NCBI GenBank assembly: GCA_002213445.1
Contig: NJIE01000003.1
Location: 1-64,000, forward strand
Length of the DNA stretch: 64,000 bases
Direction: 5' to 3'
Origin: Xenophilus sp. AP218F
GTDB lineage: Bacteria; Pseudomonadota; Gammaproteobacteria; Burkholderiales; Chromobacteriaceae
Positions 58,755 to 64,000 of the stretch are shown here, piece after piece (the first letter of the stretch is position 1; the number at the start of each line of letters is the position of its first letter). The notes below the pieces were generated by a model. It did no database searches. It was not told the DNA's origin and worked only from the letters and a program-made list of their open reading frames with translations. The position numbers and the translations under genes are program-made.

Positions 58755-58763
58755 GCAGAATTT

Positions 58764-59297
58764 TTACAGCTTTTCTACCTGGCTGAATTCCAGCTCAACC
58801 GGGGTGTCGCGACCAAAGATCTGAACCGACACGCGCAGCTTGTTGCGCTCGTAATTGACTTCGTCCACCGAGCCATTGAAGTCGTTGAACGGGCCGTCGA
58901 TGACGCGCACCTTTTCGCCCACCTCGAACAGCACCTTCGGCTTCGGCTTCTCCACGCCCTCCTGCATCTGCTGCATGATGGCCTCGACTTCCTTCTTGGA
59001 AATCGGCGCGGGACGATTGGCGGTGCCGCCGACGAAACCGGTCACCTTGGGCGTGCTCTTCACCAAGTGCCAGGTATCGTCGGTCATTTCCATTTCCACC
59101 AGCACGTAACCAGGGAAGAACTTGCGCTCGGTGATGGACTTGCGGCCGTTCTTCACGTCCACAACCTCTTCCACCGGCACCAGAATTTGACCAAACTGAT
59201 CTGCGATGTCGGAACGTTCGATACGTTCACGCAGCGCCTTTTGCACGCTTTTCTCAAAACCCGAATAAGCGTGAACCACATACCAGCGCATTGCCAT
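58764..59297 (-). CDS. nusG: Transcription elongation/antitermination factor NusG
   Basis: 177 residues. An NGN domain ([19 protein letters not shown] to about residue 115) is followed by a KOW domain ([23 protein letters not shown]). It binds polymerase, Rho and S10. Its ATG overlaps the secE stop (TAATG). Confidence 0.98.
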   Translation of the reverse strand: MAMRWYVVHAYSGFEKSVQKALRERIERSDIADQFGQILVPVEEVVDVKNGRKSITERKFFPGYVLVEMEMTDDTWHLVKSTPKVTGFVGGTANRPAPISKKEVEAIMQQMQEGVEKPKPKVLFEVGEKVRVIDGPFNDFNGSVDEVNYERNKLRVSVQIFGRDTPVELEFSQVEKL

Positions 59298-59653
59298 TAT
59301 CTACCTCGACCGAGAATCACATCGTAAAACAGCCAGGACAGGCTGGAATCCACCAGCCACATGAACAAGGCCAACACCATCACAAAAACGAACACCATGC
59401 CAGTCATCTGCATGGCTTCCTTGCGAGTCGGCCACACCACCTTGCGAGCCTCAACCACCGACTCATTGGCGTATGCGACAAAACCCTTGCCCGGAGCCGT
59501 CGTCCAGATCACGCCAGCGGCAACCAGCACGCCGGCAATGAAAGCGACGGCCCGCACCAACCCCTGAGCTTCAGGAATCATGTAAAAGCCGACAATGCCA
59601 GCGACCACCGCAAGACCGGCAACCACCAGCTTGATCTTATCTTGCATTTCCAT
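59297..59653 (-). CDS. secE: Preprotein translocase subunit SecE
   Basis: 118 residues from the ATG at 59653. Three membrane segments are visible, as in E. coli: two near the N-terminus (about 8-23 and 31-47), then the conserved amphipathic [15 protein letters not shown] and the core helix. The longer upstream frame covers tRNA-Trp and is not coding. Confidence 0.95.
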   Translation of the reverse strand: MEMQDKIKLVVAGLAVVAGIVGFYMIPEAQGLVRAVAFIAGVLVAAGVIWTTAPGKGFVAYANESVVEARKVVWPTRKEAMQMTGMVFVFVMVLALFMWLVDSSLSWLFYDVILGRGR

Positions 59654-59720
59654 GTCGAATCTTCTCTCGCGCGTATGCGACAAAAGACCAACCGGCGCAA
59701 TGCGCCGGCTGGTCTTAATT

Positions 59721-59796
59721 GGCAGGCCAGGAGGGTCTCGAACCCCCAACCCTCGGTTTTGGAGACCGATACTCTACCAATTGAGCTACTGGCCTT
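59721..59796 (-). tRNA. tRNA-Trp(CCA)
   Basis: 76 bases including encoded CCA. Acceptor AGGCCAG/CTGGCCT, anticodon loop CTCCAAA with anticodon CCA. It lies between tufB and secE, as in many proteobacteria. Confidence 0.96.
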
Positions 59797-59805
59797 TAAA
59801 CCTTA

Positions 59806-60996
<1,191 letters not shown>

Positions 60997-61037
60997 GGCA
61001 AATTTTCCTGAATACGAAACAAACAAGTAAATAATGA

Positions 61038-61112
<75 letters not shown>

Positions 61113-61133
61113 CCTAAACAGGCTATCAACGCT

Positions 61134-61207
61134 TGGAGCGGGTGAAGGGAATCGAACCCTCGTCGTAAGCTTGGAAGGCTTCTGCTCTACCATTGAGCTA
61201 CACCCGC
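61134..61207 (-). tRNA. tRNA-Gly(TCC)
   Basis: 74 bases including CCA: acceptor GCGGGTG/CACCCGC, anticodon loop CTTCCAA with anticodon TCC, T loop TTCGATT. Second in the tRNA array. Confidence 0.96.
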
Positions 61208-61259
61208 CTACTACACCACATGACAGCGATTACTACACCGCCAAGCGTTTACTAAATTC

Positions 61260-61344
61260 TGGTGGAGGGAGAAGGATTCGAACCTTCGAAGGCAGAGCCG
61301 TCAGATTTACAGTCTGATCCCTTTGACCGCTCGGGAATCCCTCC
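61260..61344 (-). tRNA. tRNA-Tyr(GTA)
   Basis: 85 bases including CCA, with the long variable arm of class-II tRNA-Tyr. Acceptor GGAGGGA/TCCCTCC, anticodon loop CTGTAAA (GTA). First in the array, eight bases after the predicted start of transcription. Confidence 0.96.
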
Positions 61345-61358
61345 TGAAAGAGACCCGA

Positions 61359-61387
61359 ATAGTATAGATAGCCCGCAAACCCGTCAA
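61359..61387 (-). promoter_or_regulatory. Predicted promoter of the tRNA-tufB operon
   Basis: On the minus strand TTGACG (61382-61387), 17 bp, TACTAT (61359-61364), followed by a GC-containing discriminator (TCGGG). This is suggestive of stringent control. Start near 61352. Confidence 0.75.
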
Positions 61388-61422
61388 CACCTTTTTCCAT
61401 TTTTTTTGAATTATTTTGCACT

Positions 61423-61457
61423 CAAAACAAAAGCGCCCCATGACAATCGGGGCGCTT
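61423..61457 (-). terminator. Rho-independent terminator of the ferredoxin gene
   Basis: AAGCGCCCC (61431-61439) pairs with GGGGCGCTT (61449-61457). On the minus strand TTTTGTTTTGAG follows. Confidence 0.9.
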
Positions 61458-61481
61458 CTTTATGCATCAAATACTTAGCGA

Positions 61482-61769
<288 letters not shown>

Positions 61770-61828
61770 TCACCCGCAAGGGTGGCTAGCAAGCGCGCGC
61801 CGTTATATGGTTATCGCCGCGCCCCGCT

Positions 61829-62389
61829 TCAGGCTTCGGCGCTCAGGCGGCGCAACAGTCCGTACTGCACCAGGCCCGCCTTGTCGCGCTTGACCAGCTC
61901 GAAGCCGACCGGCAGTGCCTCTGGCCATTGCCGCGCCTCCAGGTATACCAGGCCGTCTTCATTGACCAGATCGGCCAGCAGGGGCAACGCCTGTTGCAGC
62001 AGGTCGCTGTCGTAAGGCGGATCCAGGAAGACCACGTCGAAGCGCTCGCGGCGGTTCTTCATATATAGGAGAGCGTCGCCGGCGACGACTTCCAGATTGG
62101 CCGCCTGCAGCAGCTGGCGATTGGCCTGCAGCGACTCCATCGCCTTGCGCGACTTCTCCACCATCACCACCCTGCGCGCGTCGCGCGAGGCGGCTTCGAA
62201 GCCGAGCGCGCCGCTGCCGGCGAACAGATCCAGGCAGCTCTTGCCGTACAGATCCTGGCCCAACCAGTTGAACAGGGTTTCCCGCACGCGATCGGGGGTG
62301 GGCCGCAAACCTTCCGCATCGGGGAAGGGCAACATGCGGCGGCGATAGGCGCCGCCAATGATTCTGACCTTGTTACGCGACTGACTCAT
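61829..62389 (-). CDS. rsmD: 16S rRNA (guanine(966)-N(2))-methyltransferase
   Basis: 186 residues. Motif I is LDLFAGSGALGFEAASR, binding S-adenosylmethionine, and motif IV is DVVFLDPPYDSDLL, catalytic. The N-terminal RIIGGAYRRRMLPFPDAEGLRPTPDRVRETLFNWL is typical. It methylates G966 in the 30S head. Divergent from ftsY, as in many proteobacteria. Confidence 0.95.
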   Translation of the reverse strand: MSQSRNKVRIIGGAYRRRMLPFPDAEGLRPTPDRVRETLFNWLGQDLYGKSCLDLFAGSGALGFEAASRDARRVVMVEKSRKAMESLQANRQLLQAANLEVVAGDALLYMKNRRERFDVVFLDPPYDSDLLQQALPLLADLVNEDGLVYLEARQWPEALPVGFELVKRDKAGLVQYGLLRRLSAEA

Positions 62390-62670
62390 AACTCTAAACT
62401 CATCGACAAGCCGCAGAGTTTACCCCGAACTGTCCAAACCTGCCTCACTCGGCGAGCGCCTGCCGCCGAATTGTCGCAGCAAATGCCACAATTCAAGCCC
62501 GCCGCGCGCGGGATATTCATACCTTATATAGATGGAGCCATCCCCTCGCCGTCTGCCTCGCGGCCGCGTCGCAGACCGCCGGCGGGCAAATTTGCCGCCC
62601 GGTTCTGTACGCTGCGGCATTTAAGGATACAATTTGGCCATTTACCGCACATTCTTTGGCCTAACCGCGC
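62390..62670. other. rsmD-ftsY divergent intergenic region
   Basis: About 280 bases. A TACAAT at 62628-62633 could be the ftsY -10 box, but the -35 is poor. A 12-bp palindrome GGCAAATTTGCC is at 62585-62596. Small frames here are low-complexity; no gene seen. Confidence 0.4.
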
Positions 62671-63873
62671 ATGTTTAGCTTCTTCAAGAAAAAATTCAAA
62701 TCGGCGGACACCCCGCCGGCCGCCCCGCAACCGGAACAACCGCCGGCAGCCGAAACGCCCGTCGCCCCGCCGGCCGCGCCCGAAGAGCAGATTGTCCCGG
62801 CCGCGCCGCGCGCCGAGCCCGAGCAGGTCGAGCCGGCCGCCGCGCCTGAAGCCCTCGTCCCGCCGCGGGAGCCCCAGGCGGAATCCGAGCCTGAACCGGA
62901 GCCGGCCCCCGTCGTCGCTCCTCAGCCGCCCGCCGCGCAGGAAGCGGCCGCGCCGTCGCTGAAGAAGATGAGCTGGACCGAACGGCTGAAGGCCGGCCTG
63001 GCCAAGACCCGCGACAAGCTCGGCAAGTCGCTGGCCGGCCTGTTCGGCGGCGGCAAGATAGACGAAGAGCTGTACGAAGAGCTGGAAACGGTGCTGCTGA
63101 CCTCCGACATGGGCGTGGACGCCACCGTGCATTTGCTGCAGGACGTGCGCGAACGGGTATCGCTGAAAGGCCTGAAGGACAGCTCGGAACTGAAGGGCGC
63201 GCTCAAGGATTCGCTGCAGGAGCTGATCGGCCCGCTGGAAGTGCCGCTGAACGTGGAAGGCAAGAAGCCTTTCGTGATCATGATGACCGGCGTCAACGGC
63301 GCGGGCAAAACTACTTCGATCGGCAAGCTGGCCAAGTACTACCAGAGCCAGGGCAAGAGCGTGCTCCTGGCCGCCGGCGACACCTTCCGCGCCGCCGCGC
63401 GCGAACAGCTGATCGCCTGGGGCGAGCGCAACAACGTCACCGTCATCGCCCAGCAGGGCGGCGACTCCGCCGCGGTGTGCTATGACGCGATCCAGGCCGC
63501 CGTCGCGCGCGGCATCGACATCGTGCTGGCCGACACCGCCGGCCGCCTGCCGACCCAGCTGCACCTGATGGAAGAGATCAAGAAGGTGAAGCGGGTGATC
63601 CAGAAGGCGCTGCCGGAAGCCCCGCACGAGGTGGTGCTGGTACTGGACGCCAATATCGGCCAAAACACGGTCAACCAGGTCAAGGCCTTCGACGACGCGC
63701 TGGGCCTGACCGGCCTGATCCTGACCAAGCTGGACGGCACCGCCAAGGGCGGCGTCATCGCCGCCATCGCCAAGCAGCGGCCTATCCCGCTGCGCTTCAT
63801 CGGCGTGGGCGAAAGCATCGACGACCTGCGCCCCTTCAACAGCCGCGACTACATCGACGCGCTGTTCGAATAA
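62671..63873 (+). CDS. ftsY: Signal recognition particle receptor FtsY
   Basis: 400 residues. An N-terminal acidic, Pro/Ala/Glu-rich region (about residues 8-95) follows a short basic/aromatic start (MFSFFKKKFK) that may touch the membrane. The N domain begins near SWTERLKAGLAKTRDKLGKSL. The G domain has the P-loop GVNGAGKTTS, DTAGR and TKLDGTAKGG motifs. It receives SRP-ribosome complexes at the inner membrane. ftsE starts 60 bases downstream. Confidence 0.97.
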   Translation: MFSFFKKKFKSADTPPAAPQPEQPPAAETPVAPPAAPEEQIVPAAPRAEPEQVEPAAAPEALVPPREPQAESEPEPEPAPVVAPQPPAAQEAAAPSLKKMSWTERLKAGLAKTRDKLGKSLAGLFGGGKIDEELYEELETVLLTSDMGVDATVHLLQDVRERVSLKGLKDSSELKGALKDSLQELIGPLEVPLNVEGKKPFVIMMTGVNGAGKTTSIGKLAKYYQSQGKSVLLAAGDTFRAAAREQLIAWGERNNVTVIAQQGGDSAAVCYDAIQAAVARGIDIVLADTAGRLPTQLHLMEEIKKVKRVIQKALPEAPHEVVLVLDANIGQNTVNQVKAFDDALGLTGLILTKLDGTAKGGVIAAIAKQRPIPLRFIGVGESIDDLRPFNSRDYIDALFE

Positions 63874-63933
63874 GCCGTTTTCCGGCCGCCCGCGGCGGCC
63901 GGCCTTCTCAGCCAAACCAGCGGGAAACTGACA

Positions 63934-64000
63934 ATGATCCAGTTCGACCAGGTCACCAAGCGTTACCCGGGCGGCAACGAAGCCCTGAAGAACCTGTCCT
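63934..64000 (+). CDS. ftsE: Cell-division ATP-binding protein FtsE (partial, cut by window end)
   Basis: The first 22 codons read MIQFDQVTKRYPGGNEALKNLS, the usual FtsE N-terminus of an ABC ATPase. The order ftsY-ftsE(-ftsX) is standard in proteobacteria. The Walker motifs are beyond the window. Confidence 0.9.
   Translation, partial: MIQFDQVTKRYPGGNEALKNLS

Noticed and set aside
62585-62596. GGCAAATTTGCC palindrome before ftsY as an operator
   Set aside because: A single 12-bp dyad with no nearby regulator or second copy; kept only as a note in the intergenic entry.
62420-62620. 66-codon minus-strand frame in the rsmD-ftsY gap
   Set aside because: Arg/Gly/Pro-rich, no ribosome site, and it lies over the expected ftsY promoter region.

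Overview
The window looks like a chromosomal segment of a betaproteobacterium of the Neisseriales, most likely Chromobacterium or a close relative. This rests on high GC, the gene order rplK-rplA-rplJ-rplL-rpoB-rpoC-rpsL-rpsG-fusA-tuf-S10-spc-alpha with a second tuf behind tRNA-Tyr/Gly/Thr, several methyl-accepting chemotaxis proteins, and a D-serine/gluconate/beta-alanine catabolic repertoire. No database search was possible, so the genus is inference.

Left part (1-29.2 kb) is a mosaic of metabolic and housekeeping modules. An insertion-sequence end (1-193) is followed by a D-amino-acid block on the minus strand: MCP (5858-7486), periplasmic broad-specificity amino-acid racemase (4514-5743), D-serine permease dsdX, D-serine ammonia-lyase dsdA and the LysR regulator dsdC. 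Next come a pseudouridine-synthase-like protein without the usual catalytic Asp, a periplasmic FKBP isomerase, and a gluconate module gntR / gntK-gntP with a tandem GntR operator. A YbaL-like antiporter lacking its RCK domain, a GNAT enzyme and a secreted hypothetical protein precede miaB and the phoH-ybeY-corC-lnt cluster. A second MCP, a beta-alanine catabolic pair (omega-transaminase + mmsA), a third MCP with an amino-acid-binding dCache signature, a MocR regulator and a MOSC protein complete this part.

Middle and right part (29.3-61.4 kb) is one long minus-strand translation/transcription supercluster. Read in the direction of transcription it runs tRNA-Tyr, tRNA-Gly, tRNA-Thr, tufB, tRNA-Trp, secE, nusG, rplK, rplA, an L10-type leader, a second tRNA-Thr, rplJ, rplL, rpoB, rpoC, rpsL, rpsG, fusA, tufA, rpsJ, then the S10, spc (with secY) and alpha operons to rplQ. 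Good sigma-70 promoters (17-18 bp spacers) are visible before tRNA-Tyr, rplK, rpsL, rplC, rplN and rpsM, so the cluster divides into at least six transcription units. The window ends with fdx and rsmD (minus) and ftsY and the start of ftsE (plus).

The most unusual features are regulatory. A tRNA-Thr gene sits between the L10-binding leader and the rplJ start codon. An intrinsic terminator separates rpsJ from rplC, and its 5' arm contains the predicted start site of the rplC promoter. A promoter with a structured ~160-nt leader lies between rpsQ and rplN. The two tuf genes show a sharp gene-conversion boundary. Two identical GntR operators form one 26-bp perfect palindrome.
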